Assembly: GCF_004364805.1 (NCBI RefSeq)
Contig: NZ_SOAP01000005.1
Span: 62,001 to 126,000, forward strand
DNA length: 64,000 bases
Reading direction: 5' to 3'
DNA from: Pelagimonas phthalicica
Lineage (GTDB): Bacteria; Pseudomonadota; Alphaproteobacteria; Rhodobacterales; Rhodobacteraceae
The number at the start of each line of letters is the position of its first letter. Position 1 is the stretch's first letter. The notes below the pieces were generated by a model. It had not been told where the DNA came from. It ran no database searches and was given only the letters and a program-made list of their open reading frames with translations. Both the position numbers and the translations under genes were made by a program. This document shows, in pieces, positions 43,199 through 52,684 of the stretch.

Positions 43199-43927
43199 TC
43201 AGGCGACCAGCGACAGCCCCGCGCCTGCATCCTGCGGCTGCTCACCACCGTCGATGAACGGGATGATCGAGAAGGTCTTGCCGCCGCGCTGTTCCTCGTT
43301 CTGCACGGCGTTGACGCGCAGGTCGCCATCGGGCGTGTTGATCAACAGCGACAGGTAGTCATTGCCCGTGCGGCTGCTCTTGGCCATCCAAGCAGACCCG
43401 ACGCGGATCGGATTGCCGCGAGGCGAGCTGACCTCGATCCGGTAGTCGGGATGGGTGTCCTCGGACTTGTAGTCGTTCTCGATCAGCATGAACTCCAGAT
43501 CGAACATCATGTTGGCAATGTAGCCGGTGAAGGCGTTGTCGGCGTCCATGGCGGTCAACTCGCCCGAAATCGAGCCGGATTTCATGATGCCGTTCGAGAC
43601 CAGCGGGATGATCTCGAATTCGCCGCTCTGGGCCGCGCGCGCCTCTTTCGTCTGCACCGCGTTGACCCGGAACGGGCCGAGGCCGACATCGATCTGCATC
43701 GAGATGTAGGGGTTGCCGCTTGTATTGCCGGTCTCGTTCCATGCGGTTCCGATGCGCACCTTGCGGCCAGACTTGTTGACCGCGGTCACGTCGTAATCCG
43801 GGCTGCGCTCGGACATCTTCGGGCGGGTTTCAAGCTGGATGGCAATGTCGAAACGTGTCGAATGGATCATGCCGGAGTATTGGGCGGCTGCGGTTTCAGT
43901 GTTGCGGGTCAAGGTTCCTGCGAACAT
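43199..43927 (-). CDS. Tandem DUF736 protein
   Basis: A 242-residue protein containing two DUF736 copies. Copy one: SPDYDVTAVNKSGRKVRIGT and ISMQIDVGLGPFRVNAVQ. Copy two: HPDYRIEVSSPRGNPIRVGS and LSLLINTPDGDLRVNAVQ. Each copy pairs a beta hairpin with a G(S/T)AW motif and ends in NAVQ. The ATG at 43927 has AAGGAACC upstream. DUF736 proteins are frequent on alphaproteobacterial plasmids and phages; function unknown, possibly nucleic-acid binding. Here the usual single domain has been duplicated and fused. Confidence 0.78.
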   Translation of the reverse strand: MFAGTLTRNTETAAAQYSGMIHSTRFDIAIQLETRPKMSERSPDYDVTAVNKSGRKVRIGTAWNETGNTSGNPYISMQIDVGLGPFRVNAVQTKEARAAQSGEFEIIPLVSNGIMKSGSISGELTAMDADNAFTGYIANMMFDLEFMLIENDYKSEDTHPDYRIEVSSPRGNPIRVGSAWMAKSSRTGNDYLSLLINTPDGDLRVNAVQNEEQRGGKTFSIIPFIDGGEQPQDAGAGLSLVA

Positions 43928-44051
43928 GGGATGGTTCCTTCTGATATGTCCGGTGCCTGACGTCCTTGCCAGCGCATCCGGGATTGCTTTTTCGACCCCT
44001 CCTGGGATCACAAACCAGAAAGCTCGCTTTCCTTTCTTCCCAACCTTCAGT

Positions 44052-44357
44052 TCAGCGCTGGCGCCTGAGAGACTGTGCCACCTCCCCGCCGGGTACGACG
44101 CCCCTCCCCTGCCCGTCTGGTCTCAGTTGGCTGTCCTGGCTCTTCTCGTCGCCACTCTCCGGTCCAGCGATAAAGAACTCTGCTTCCTCCCCGTTCAACC
44201 GCTGCCCGCTCCGGTCGGTCAGCCCGATGGTGCTGCCGTTCGGCTCAAACGTAATCAGGTACTGGCCGAATCTGTCCTTGTCCACGCGGTAGCCGGTGTT
44301 GGCCCAATGTACGGTCTGACCTGCATCGATGGCGGCTTTGATCTCTTCGAGTGTCAT
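44052..44357 (-). CDS. Small hypothetical protein downstream of the helicase
   Basis: A 101-residue protein starting MTLEEIKAAIDAGQTVHWAN with GAGGGGACG upstream, 14 bases after the helicase stop. The first 70 residues form a compact domain (GYRVDKDRFGQYLITFEPNG, IGLTDRSGQRLNGEEAEFF); the tail is low complexity. The family is not recognised. It is clearly co-transcribed with the helicase. Confidence 0.65.
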   Translation of the reverse strand: MTLEEIKAAIDAGQTVHWANTGYRVDKDRFGQYLITFEPNGSTIGLTDRSGQRLNGEEAEFFIAGPESGDEKSQDSQLRPDGQGRGVVPGGEVAQSLRRQR

Positions 44358-44371
44358 GATCGTCCCCTCGC

Positions 44372-47300
44372 CTATTCTGCTGCCACTGAAGTTACGTCCC
44401 GCGTGGCGTCTGGTCCGGTTCCAACAATCCGGGCAAGAATGCCCAATGTGTCGACACCGTCCCCATGTGGCAGAAACACGCGCAGCTGGAAGGCGATGAT
44501 CTCCGTGAAACACCCCATGGCCTTGAGGCCATCGATCATTCCCTTGTCCGCACCGCCCAGCTCGAGGCGCACCTCGCCCGCGACACGGCGGCGGGTCAGG
44601 GTCAGGCCGCGGCCCAGATCGACCTGGGCAGTGGTGCCTAGGGCGGCGGTCAGCATTTCTTCTGGGGTTTGTGGGTTGGAAACGAGGAAGCGCCCGCGCA
44701 ATGCAGCCGCGCCCTCTTCGCTCAGCGTGCGGCCGATCATGCTGGTTCCGCCGTCGGGCGTGACCCGGTAGATGCGCTCATTGGTGGTCGGGATGTCCTT
44801 CCAGATCGGCAAGAGCAGCCCGGTCAGCAGGTAGAGCTTCGTCGTGGTGGTTTTTGGAAGGGACGCTGCCTCGGTATCCCAAAGCCCTGCAAACTCGGGC
44901 CTTCCGATATCTTCCCAGGCCGAGGACTCGAACCGCGCCTCTTCGAGATAGCTCGACCCGTTTGGCCGCACCGCCTTGCGCATGAGGGTGACGAGATCCT
45001 CGTCATACATCTGCATGGGCCGCGCCGAGATGAGCGCCGCGCGGCCGGACGCGCGGTTGACCATCGTGGTCTTATCCGGATTGCGCGACATGGCCTCTTC
45101 GGCGTTGAGGACGTGAACCGGGTCGGTCACCTCAAGCCCGATGATCCGCGTCACGGCGCCGGATTTCGGGCAGGTCCAGAGGTCTTCGGTGGAGACCTGC
45201 TCGATCTTGTCGCCACGCAGGGTTTCCACACCGAGATCGAGCGTGCCCGCCGCGCGCGCCCGTTCGGTCTGATCGGCGATCCGGCGCATGAACTCGGCAA
45301 AGAGTGCGTTCTGCATGTGGATGGGCAGGGCCAGAACCCGGTTCAGAAAACGCTGGATCGGGGGAAGCTCTTCCAGCAGAAAGCCGTCCTTGTCGGTCAG
45401 CCGCAAGGCTGTCCAGTCGGTGAAGCTCTCGTAGCTCATCGCGGCGGCGTGTCCGGCGGCAAGATCTGCATAGTAGCCGCGCAGCGCCGCTCGCGCGATC
45501 GGGCTTTCGAGATTGTCCTCCTCGCGAAACATGCCCTGCGAGCCGGTTTCCCGCTGACCCTTGGTGAGCGCGCCTAACTGGTCGAGCCGTTTGCTGATCG
45601 TCGAGGTGAAACGCTTCTCGCCATGCACATCGGAGGTGCAAACGCGAAAGAAGGGCGCGCTGACCTGAGCCGAGCGATGCGTGCGGCCCAGCCCCTGGAT
45701 GGCCCCATCGGCGCGCCAGCCGGGCTCCAGCAGGTAGTGCCGCCGCCGTTTCTGGTTCTTCGCCGTTTGCGCCGCATGATAGGATCGGCCCGTCCCGCCC
45801 GCATCGGAAAAGATCAGGATATCCTTCTCGCCGTCCATAAAGGCTTGGGTCTCCGACGAATTGCTACTGGCGGAGCGCTTCTCGATGAAGAGATGGCCAT
45901 CCTCGGCCTTGAGGGGCCGGATGGACCGCCCCGTGACTTCAGCGACGGTCTCGTCGCCAAAGGCCCAGAGGATCTGATCGAGCGCCGAGGGGATCGGGGC
46001 GAGCGTCATCAACTCCATCATTGCCGCATCGCGCAGGGCGAGCGCCTCGCGCGAGACGACCAGCGCGCCGGTCTCGTCGCGCAAGGGTTCCACGACCATG
46101 TTGCCGTCAATCTCCACGAGCTTTTGCGCGTGGATCGGGAAGGCTTGTTCGAGATAACCCAGCACGTAGTCGCGAGGCGTCAGGGCACCCTCAACGAGTT
46201 CATCCTCCGGATCCATGGTCTCAAGTCGCCGCTTCAACAGGCTCTCACCCGTCGAGACCACCTGGATGACGCAAGCCTTGCCTGCCGACAGATCTTCCTC
46301 GATGGCGCGGATGATGGTCGGGGCCTTCATGCCCATCAGGAGATGATTGAAGAACCGTTGTTTCGTGCTCTCGAAGCGGGACTTGGCCGAGGCGCGTGCG
46401 GCGGAGGCATTGGTCTCGCCGGAAGCGTCATTGACGCCGGTGGCAGTCAGGGCTGCCTCGAGATTGTGGTGGATCATGCGAAACGCACCCGCATAGGCGT
46501 CGTAGATCTCGGTTTGGGCCGGGGTCAGTGCATGTTCCAGCACGTCATATTCCACCCCATCAAAGCTGAGCGCGCGGGCCGTGTAGAGCCCGAGTGTCTT
46601 GAGGTCGCGCGCGACCACCTCCATGGCAGCGACGCCGCCTGCCTCCATCGCCGAGACAAAGCTCTCGCGGCTTGGGAAGGGGTATTCGGTACCCTGACCC
46701 CAGAGCCCCAGCCGCGCGGCATAGGCCAGGTTGTGTACGCTGGTGGCACCCGTGGCCGAGACATAGAAGACGCGGGCGCGGGGGGCGGCAAGTTGCAACC
46801 GCAGCCCGGCGAGGCCCTGCTGGGAGGGTTTGACCCCCCTGCCCTGCTCGGACCCGGCCGCGTTCTGCATGGCATGGGCTTCGTCGAAAGCCAGAACACC
46901 ATCGAACCCCGCGCCCATCCAGTCGAGGACCTGGCTCAGCCGCGAGGTGCCGCATTTGCCCGCCGAACGCAGCGTGGCGTAGGTGACGAAGAGGATGCCG
47001 TCGCCCATGGGGATTGGCTGATCCGGTTTCCATTTCGACAGCGGCTGAATGTCGGCGGGCGAGCCGCCAAGATCGGTCCAGTCGCGGATCGCGTCCTCGA
47101 TGAGCGTGGCGGATTTGGAGACCCAGATCGCCTTCCTGCGCCCGGCAAGCCAGTTCACGAGGATGAGCCCCGCGCATTCCCGTCCCTTGCCACAGCCGGT
47201 GCCGTCACCGAGGAAATAGCCGAGACGATAGGTATTGGCGTCCAGGTCATCATCGGCGCGCGTCAGCTTTGTCTGGTCGTCATCGATGGTAAAACGCCCC

Positions 47301-48646
47301 GGCAAGTCGCGCCCATGGGCATCATTGGCCATGATGATGGTCTCAAGCTGCGCCTCGGAGAGGTGTCCCTCTTCGATCAGTCGGGCGGGCAGCCGCAATG
47401 CCTCGCTCGCCTCACGCGATGGCGCTGGCGGCGCGACGGAGGCCATTGCGATACTTTCGACCAACGGCGTGGGATGTTCCCGAGCGCCCGCGATCTCGAT
47501 CCGCTGCGGGCGGTAGCGGGCATAGATGTCCGAGACCGGCGTGTTGTCCCGTGGAGTCTCGAGACTGGTGAAGGTAAGCGGAACGGCGGTGTTGGTTTTG
47601 GTCTTGGATGCAGCGACTGCTGCAACAGGCCGCTTGCGCGTGACAGGCACTGGAACGACCCTCCCCGCGTGAGGGCTCGTCGCCGCCCTTTGGGCGAGAC
47701 GCGCCTCGGGCCGGTTCGCAACCACGGCGTCGACATATGCCGAGGCCTCATCCAGATCCCGCACCGTGGCGCGGATGAACTCACCACCCTCCGGCACCTT
47801 GTCGAAGACCATCAGCTGGGTTTCCACACTCGTGCCAAGCTTACGATAAACCTGTCCCGGGATCGTCAGCGCCAAGCGCGGCGTGAAGAGGCCGCATGCG
47901 CGCGACCATTGCGCGGCATCACGCTTGGCGCTGAACCCCGGCGGCATGATCGCCACCAGCCGTCCGCCGGGCGCGAGGCGCTTCGCAGCCGCGACGAGAT
48001 GCTTGGCCGCGATGTGCTTGTCCCTTGAGCGATCGACCGAAGAGGCAAAGGGCGGGTTCATGGCCACGACATCGGGCAGGACCGGTGTCTGCAGCAGATC
48101 GTCGATATGCTCACCATCGTGACCCGTCACGTCGCCCCCGAAGACGGCCCGCAGCAGGCGCTGGCGAAAGGGATCGATCTCGTTGAGCAGAAGCTTGGCA
48201 CCGGCGCGGGTGGCGAAAGCGGCCAGGGCGCCAGTTCCGGCGGATGGCTCCAGCACGGTCTCGCCCTTGCGGACCGCAGCCGCCCGCACGGCCAGAGACG
48301 CGAATGGCAACGGCGTGGAGAATTGCTGCAATCGGATCTGCTGCTCTGACCGGCGGGTTTCCGTCAGGAGTCGCGAGGCGAGCAGCTTTGCAGCGGCAAT
48401 ACCACCCTCGGCGCCGTCTCGACGCAGCAGCACCTGAACAGCCGCAGCCTGCATCATGTCATAGGCCATGCGCCAGTCCCACGCGCCACTGGCATCGCTG
48501 CCGCCGAACGCCTCCCGCATGATATGGGCAAGCGCCGAACTGCGCAGGGGCTGGTGATCAATCTCCGCTCCCACCTGCCTCAGAGCGGTGGAAAGATCGG
48601 GATCGGAGACGTTAAGAACTGGGTTTGTTGGGGTTGGCTTGGCCAT
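44372..48646 (-). CDS. Strawberry-notch-type methylase-helicase fusion (DarB-like)
   Basis: A 1424-residue protein. The N-terminal part is an adenine-methyltransferase-like domain (LEPSAGTGA near residue 132; AMNPPFASS near 194, the NPPF catalytic motif). From about residue 430 comes a strawberry-notch helicase: GDGTGCGKGRE (Walker A, about 480), AFDEAHAMQN (DEAH, about 588), and GLGRTHRSAQ (motif VI). This architecture is like phage P1 DarB and related polyvalent proteins that protect incoming DNA from restriction. ATG at 48646 is chosen over longer starts in the leader. An 801-residue antisense frame inside it is a shadow. Confidence 0.88.
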   Translation of the reverse strand: MAKPTPTNPVLNVSDPDLSTALRQVGAEIDHQPLRSSALAHIMREAFGGSDASGAWDWRMAYDMMQAAAVQVLLRRDGAEGGIAAAKLLASRLLTETRRSEQQIRLQQFSTPLPFASLAVRAAAVRKGETVLEPSAGTGALAAFATRAGAKLLLNEIDPFRQRLLRAVFGGDVTGHDGEHIDDLLQTPVLPDVVAMNPPFASSVDRSRDKHIAAKHLVAAAKRLAPGGRLVAIMPPGFSAKRDAAQWSRACGLFTPRLALTIPGQVYRKLGTSVETQLMVFDKVPEGGEFIRATVRDLDEASAYVDAVVANRPEARLAQRAATSPHAGRVVPVPVTRKRPVAAVAASKTKTNTAVPLTFTSLETPRDNTPVSDIYARYRPQRIEIAGAREHPTPLVESIAMASVAPPAPSREASEALRLPARLIEEGHLSEAQLETIIMANDAHGRDLPGRFTIDDDQTKLTRADDDLDANTYRLGYFLGDGTGCGKGRECAGLILVNWLAGRRKAIWVSKSATLIEDAIRDWTDLGGSPADIQPLSKWKPDQPIPMGDGILFVTYATLRSAGKCGTSRLSQVLDWMGAGFDGVLAFDEAHAMQNAAGSEQGRGVKPSQQGLAGLRLQLAAPRARVFYVSATGATSVHNLAYAARLGLWGQGTEYPFPSRESFVSAMEAGGVAAMEVVARDLKTLGLYTARALSFDGVEYDVLEHALTPAQTEIYDAYAGAFRMIHHNLEAALTATGVNDASGETNASAARASAKSRFESTKQRFFNHLLMGMKAPTIIRAIEEDLSAGKACVIQVVSTGESLLKRRLETMDPEDELVEGALTPRDYVLGYLEQAFPIHAQKLVEIDGNMVVEPLRDETGALVVSREALALRDAAMMELMTLAPIPSALDQILWAFGDETVAEVTGRSIRPLKAEDGHLFIEKRSASSNSSETQAFMDGEKDILIFSDAGGTGRSYHAAQTAKNQKRRRHYLLEPGWRADGAIQGLGRTHRSAQVSAPFFRVCTSDVHGEKRFTSTISKRLDQLGALTKGQRETGSQGMFREEDNLESPIARAALRGYYADLAAGHAAAMSYESFTDWTALRLTDKDGFLLEELPPIQRFLNRVLALPIHMQNALFAEFMRRIADQTERARAAGTLDLGVETLRGDKIEQVSTEDLWTCPKSGAVTRIIGLEVTDPVHVLNAEEAMSRNPDKTTMVNRASGRAALISARPMQMYDEDLVTLMRKAVRPNGSSYLEEARFESSAWEDIGRPEFAGLWDTEAASLPKTTTTKLYLLTGLLLPIWKDIPTTNERIYRVTPDGGTSMIGRTLSEEGAAALRGRFLVSNPQTPEEMLTAALGTTAQVDLGRGLTLTRRRVAGEVRLELGGADKGMIDGLKAMGCFTEIIAFQLRVFLPHGDGVDTLGILARIVGTGPDATRDVTSVAAE

Positions 48647-48768
48647 GGGGTTTGTCCTTTGGATCAGGGTCTGAGTTCCAAAAGACAAAAAGCCCCCTCT
48701 ACACTTTGTAAGAGCAGAGAGGTCTCGAAGGAAGCGCCGGTGCTTGATGGTCCAGTCGTTCAATCCTC

Positions 48769-49416
48769 CTACCCCGCCAGGAACTCCGCCAACACCGGGC
48801 TGGCCGCGCCCTTTGCGGAGCTGAGGAGCACCGATCCAGTAAGCGAGGCTTTCGACAGGCGCACGAGACCGCCGGTTTCCTCGATGCGGTAACAGCGGCG
48901 TCTCGAGCGACCGCGCCTGTAGTGGGTCACGGTGACGATCTGGCAGGTGCTGCCGTCGGAGAGCGTCACGGGCGCGGCGAGTTTGATCCTGTCACCTTCC
49001 TGGTAGTCCGGAATCGCCGCCCAGTCCCGGCAGCGCCGGCGCCAGGCATGGGCATAGCTGTCGGGGTCCTTGAGTTCGGACAGCAGGGCGAGGAGGTTGA
49101 GTGGCGCGCGGGACTCGACGGGACCAGCGCTTTCCTCCATGTCCTTGTAACCCCAGCAGCCGTCGTCGTATCGGGTGAGGAATACGGCACCGAAGGTGAT
49201 GGAGCCATCGGCGTCAGTGACATAGGTCGCATCCTCGACCGAAGATCCGTGGAGGTTTGTGACCCTCGCTGCCGTGTACCAGGTCGACCCCACCTTGCAG
49301 GCCTTGAGCGGTTCTGTCTTTCGGATGTCGGTCTCGAAGGTACAGAGCCGTGTGATTTCCGCTTTCTCATCCGCGTAGGTCTGGACTCGGCGGTCGGTGT
49401 AAAAGAGCCATCCCAC
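48769..49416 (-). CDS. Conserved plasmid protein (DUF6927-like)
   Basis: A 215-residue protein starting with GTG at 49416, overlapping the previous stop (TAGTG). It begins MGWLFYTDRRVQTYADEKAE, a start seen in a plasmid family annotated as DUF6927 (from memory, tentative). It has a beta-rich first half, and a C-terminal part with many arginines (THYRRGRSRRRCYRI) like a small nucleic-acid-binding barrel. Leftward, co-transcribed with its upstream neighbour. Confidence 0.7.
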   Translation of the reverse strand: MGWLFYTDRRVQTYADEKAEITRLCTFETDIRKTEPLKACKVGSTWYTAARVTNLHGSSVEDATYVTDADGSITFGAVFLTRYDDGCWGYKDMEESAGPVESRAPLNLLALLSELKDPDSYAHAWRRRCRDWAAIPDYQEGDRIKLAAPVTLSDGSTCQIVTVTHYRRGRSRRRCYRIEETGGLVRLSKASLTGSVLLSSAKGAASPVLAEFLAG

Positions 49417-50009
49417 TATGCCGCCCTCCGATCATCGAGCTCCATGAGCGCATCGAGCGGCACGCGATAGGGCTGCATGGCGTCGAAATCCTCGCAATTG
49501 CCGCAGTTCTGCACGATCGCGAACGTGTCACAGGCGTCCTTGAGGATGACTCGGAAGGTACCCCCGAGACCAGAGGGCACGTCATAGGCTCCGCCGATGA
49601 GATAATCCGCTGCGCGGCGCACGAAGACGCGGATGCTGTGGCCATCCGTGGCGAGCCGGATCGTGCCCTGCCCCCGGTCGATGAGCACTTGAACGTCGTC
49701 CAGGATGTCCGTGTAGAACTGCCCGGTCAGATCGCGAAACGCCATGCGGCGCTGCGCCATCCAGTCGGTGTCCCGAAACGGGTTCATGCCATCGGCGAAG
49801 GCGAAGGAGGGATCCGCCTGCTCAGTCGTGACGATGCGGGTTGTTGTGTCATCAATGCCGTTCGAGCGCAGATGCACGCCATTGCCGACGATCAGGATCA
49901 GGGCGGGCCTGTCCACGGGTCCATTCCAGTTGGGCAGGAATGTCTTGCAGCCGCGCGCAAGGCCGATCTGCGCCGCGACAGCGGACGCGGAGAACTTGAG
50001 AATAGCCAT
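49416..50009 (-). CDS. Hypothetical protein, possibly DUF3085-like
   Basis: A 197-residue protein. The segment ALILIVGNGVHLRSNGIDDT loosely recalls DUF3085, but the match is weak. The C-terminal portion contains TCDTF-like cysteines (CDTFAIVQNCGNCEDFD), which may bind a metal. ATG at 50009 is preceded by AAAGACATCCCC. It lies between the ParB-like gene and the DUF6927-like gene in the leftward block. Confidence 0.6.
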   Translation of the reverse strand: MAILKFSASAVAAQIGLARGCKTFLPNWNGPVDRPALILIVGNGVHLRSNGIDDTTTRIVTTEQADPSFAFADGMNPFRDTDWMAQRRMAFRDLTGQFYTDILDDVQVLIDRGQGTIRLATDGHSIRVFVRRAADYLIGGAYDVPSGLGGTFRVILKDACDTFAIVQNCGNCEDFDAMQPYRVPLDALMELDDRRAA

Positions 50010-50083
50010 GGGGATGTCTTTCTGTTCGGTGTGGGAGGGTCGACCCGCGCGGGCGGAATGCCTCGCGCGGACCGCGTGATGGC

Positions 50084-52066
50084 TCAGGCCGCTTGCGCGA
50101 CCTCGCTGTCAGGCTCCGGGGTTTCCGCAATGGGCGCCGTCTCATCACAGGCGACACCGGCGGTCTGCATCATCGGCGGGCACCAGGTGGCCACGGCAGC
50201 ACGCTGCGCGTCGGTGAGCGTGGCGAAGGGTTCGGCGAAGAGCTTGTCGCAGAAGGCGACGATCTCCTTCTTGCTCGACGAGGCCAGCGTCACCGCCTCC
50301 TGGGCCAGACCCAGATCTTCGCCGAGGATTTTCAGGAGCCAGGCCTTCTTGAGGCGGTTGAACAGCGCCGCGTTCGGCGTCCAATGTGCACGAATGTCGG
50401 GCATGATCTCGATCTCGAAATCATGCATCAGGCTGTCGCGCCGAGAGTCCCGCGCAAAGCAGGACTGCGTGGTGCTTGCTGTGGCATAGGCGACGAGCTT
50501 GGCCTTCTCCCCTGCCTCGAGCGCGCGAAACGCCGCGAACTGATCGGCTGGGGACCGGGCCTCATCGAGCCACGTCAGATCGAGCACATCGTGGGCTGCG
50601 GCCACCTGCTCGAGCGAGGTCTCGTCGATCTCGTCCATCTTGGCATGGCTGCGGTATTCCTTGCGGGCATCGATCTTGATCGCCTGCGTGACACTCATGC
50701 CGCTGGCCAGAACGTCACTGACCAGCTTGAAGAGCGTCAGATCGAGCGTGGCTTCCGGATGCAGCGCCATCGCGGCCCCAAGCGCCATGGCCCGCTCGGT
50801 CTTGAGGTCCTCAGCCAGTGAGGCCGGGTAGGTGATTTCGCCCGGATCCGGGGCCTCCTCCCCCGTCGGGTCGGCCGACGAGCCGCGCGCGCCTTCCACT
50901 TTCACGGTGTCTTCCGGGCGGACGAGGCCCACATGGAGGGTCACCTGTCCACTCGACCACGACGCAATCACGCCTGCGCGGGCGAGGTCCTCGGTGCTGT
51001 AGGCCTCCTGCAGGTCGCGCGCTTCTTCTTCCAAAGCGTCTACACGTTCGTAGAGCGCCGTGTAGGCGTCGTCATCGAGACCCTCATCCTCCATCTCGAG
51101 CTGCAGTTGCTCGAGCTCGGCGGTGATCTCATCGATGCGCTTTTGGGTGGCTTCATCGGGCTCGATCGGGCCGGGATAGACGCGGCTGTAGTCGGCCATG
51201 GCCGCGTAATCATAGCGCACCATCGCATCCGCCCAGGCAAAGCCCAGTTTTGCGCGGGCCTCTTCGGCAGCGGCGCCGAGCTTCTCAAGCAGGATGGTCT
51301 CGACCAGCGCCGCATCCTCAAGCACGGAATGCTCTTCCAGAAGGTCAGCCGCGACGGCACCGCCACGCGCCTCGTAGTCCGCGCGCACGAAGGCTCCGAT
51401 ATCGTCGCTGACCTGCACGCCGCGGGATTTGAGCGCTTGCCGGACGGTATAGGCCTGCAGATAGCTGTCTTCCTTGGTGAGCGCCTCATAGACCTCGCGC
51501 TGAACCTCCTGGCTCGGATGCTCGGCAAAGGCCTTCATCGTGTCGAGCGTGATCGTCTTCGCCCGAGCGGCGGCGCGGATATCGGGGTGGATCAGCCCGT
51601 AGCGCAACCGGCCTTTCACGGCGGCAACGGTCGTGCCGAAAGTCTTTGCGATGGTCTCAGGCGTCTGGCCGTCGACCTCCATCATCCGCGCGAAGGCCTC
51701 GAACTCGTCGATGGCATTCATCGGCGCCTGGGTGATGTTCTCGGCGAGCGACAGCGCCGTGGTCACATCGCAATCCTCCGGCACGAGGCGGCACTCGACC
51801 TTGGTCTTGGCGGTGAAGCCCTTCGCGGCCTTGTCCGCGACCAGCTCCTTCAGCGCGGCATGGCGCCGGCCACCGGCGAGGACAGCATATTTGCCGTCAA
51901 GCTTCTGGACCAGGAGCGGCTGGAGCAGGCCCAGCACAGCGATACTGGCCTTCAGATGGGCGATGTTCTCGGGGTCATAGGTTTCCGGCGCGTTGCTGCG
52001 CACATTGGCGGGATGCGGGACGAGATCGCCGATAGCGACGGTAAGGGGAGCAAAGCTTGTGGTCAT
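50084..52066 (-). CDS. Large ParB/Spo0J-like protein
   Basis: A 660-residue protein with a ParB N domain (residues 8-100: IGDLVPHPANVRSN, LLQPLLVQKLDGKYAVLAGG, then the ALSLAENITQAPMNAIDEFE box). A helix-turn-helix follows (QTPETIAKTFGTTVAAVKGR). The C-terminal 450 residues are acidic, helical and unique to this plasmid type. It is not linked to a ParA gene and is distinct from RepB at 57.3 kb, so it is unlikely to be the partition protein. ParB-fold proteins in such anti-restriction blocks may act as nucleases or in DNA protection. The exact role is unknown. Confidence 0.85.
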   Translation of the reverse strand: MTTSFAPLTVAIGDLVPHPANVRSNAPETYDPENIAHLKASIAVLGLLQPLLVQKLDGKYAVLAGGRRHAALKELVADKAAKGFTAKTKVECRLVPEDCDVTTALSLAENITQAPMNAIDEFEAFARMMEVDGQTPETIAKTFGTTVAAVKGRLRYGLIHPDIRAAARAKTITLDTMKAFAEHPSQEVQREVYEALTKEDSYLQAYTVRQALKSRGVQVSDDIGAFVRADYEARGGAVAADLLEEHSVLEDAALVETILLEKLGAAAEEARAKLGFAWADAMVRYDYAAMADYSRVYPGPIEPDEATQKRIDEITAELEQLQLEMEDEGLDDDAYTALYERVDALEEEARDLQEAYSTEDLARAGVIASWSSGQVTLHVGLVRPEDTVKVEGARGSSADPTGEEAPDPGEITYPASLAEDLKTERAMALGAAMALHPEATLDLTLFKLVSDVLASGMSVTQAIKIDARKEYRSHAKMDEIDETSLEQVAAAHDVLDLTWLDEARSPADQFAAFRALEAGEKAKLVAYATASTTQSCFARDSRRDSLMHDFEIEIMPDIRAHWTPNAALFNRLKKAWLLKILGEDLGLAQEAVTLASSSKKEIVAFCDKLFAEPFATLTDAQRAAVATWCPPMMQTAGVACDETAPIAETPEPDSEVAQAA

Positions 52067-52224
52067 GGGATATCCTTCCAGGAGGGTGAGGTGTGGCCCG
52101 CGCGCTCACGCGCGTGACCAATCCCCGGCTTCAGGGATCACCACGACAAAAGGCCCACTCTCCCTTTGAGGGGTCAGTGGGCCTTCATCGTCTCGGATGT
52201 CAGGGGGAGGAGTCCCCTGCCCTT

Positions 52225-52614
52225 CTACCAGTCGCGCGCCATCATGATGGTCAGCACGCGAATGGTGGTTTCCGGGTTATCCGGGGCCTCGGCACCGTAG
52301 CGAAAATCGGAATCTGCCTCATAGAGATCAATTTTCCAGAATACGGTTTCACCCTGGATCTCGACCGCCCCGAAATCATGCCAGCCCTCCGGGTCATTCT
52401 CGGGTTCGAATGTGTCGAACGCCCCCGTGACATTCACCGCCTCGGCCATGAAACCGTCCCCCGCCTCCATGAGCGAGCGGGTCACATGCATCCGGCCTTG
52501 GATGGGCGCCTCTGGTGCTATCCCGAGGCAGGCGAGCTTGCGGAAAGCGTCATTCTGAGCGGCGATTACGGCGGGGTCTGGGCGGTCTGTCAGAGGCTGT
52601 GCTGCGTTGGTCAT
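52225..52614 (-). CDS. DUF3768 protein
   Basis: A 129-residue protein. The N-terminal AAQNDAFRKL and the C-terminal FWKIDLYEADSDFRYGAEAP with TIRVLTIMMARDW are the DUF3768 signature. The family is widespread on alphaproteobacterial plasmids and has no known function. ATG at 52614 is chosen because the longer frame overlaps the ArdC gene. It lies between ArdC and the ParB-like gene in the same orientation. Confidence 0.82.
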   Translation of the reverse strand: MTNAAQPLTDRPDPAVIAAQNDAFRKLACLGIAPEAPIQGRMHVTRSLMEAGDGFMAEAVNVTGAFDTFEPENDPEGWHDFGAVEIQGETVFWKIDLYEADSDFRYGAEAPDNPETTIRVLTIMMARDW

Positions 52615-52684
52615 GGGTCTGTCCTTCGAGAAGTTTGAAACACCCTTCCCAAAGCCTGCTTTCCCTTTGCCGACACACATCCCC

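Noticed and set aside
45623-48028. Long antisense open frame (801 aa) opposite the strawberry-notch gene
   Set aside because: Composition shadow of the helicase frame; the translated sequence has no recognisable domain.
50084-52066. Second partition system based on the large ParB-like protein
   Set aside because: There is no neighbouring ParA gene and no parS-like repeats nearby; partition is explained by repABC.
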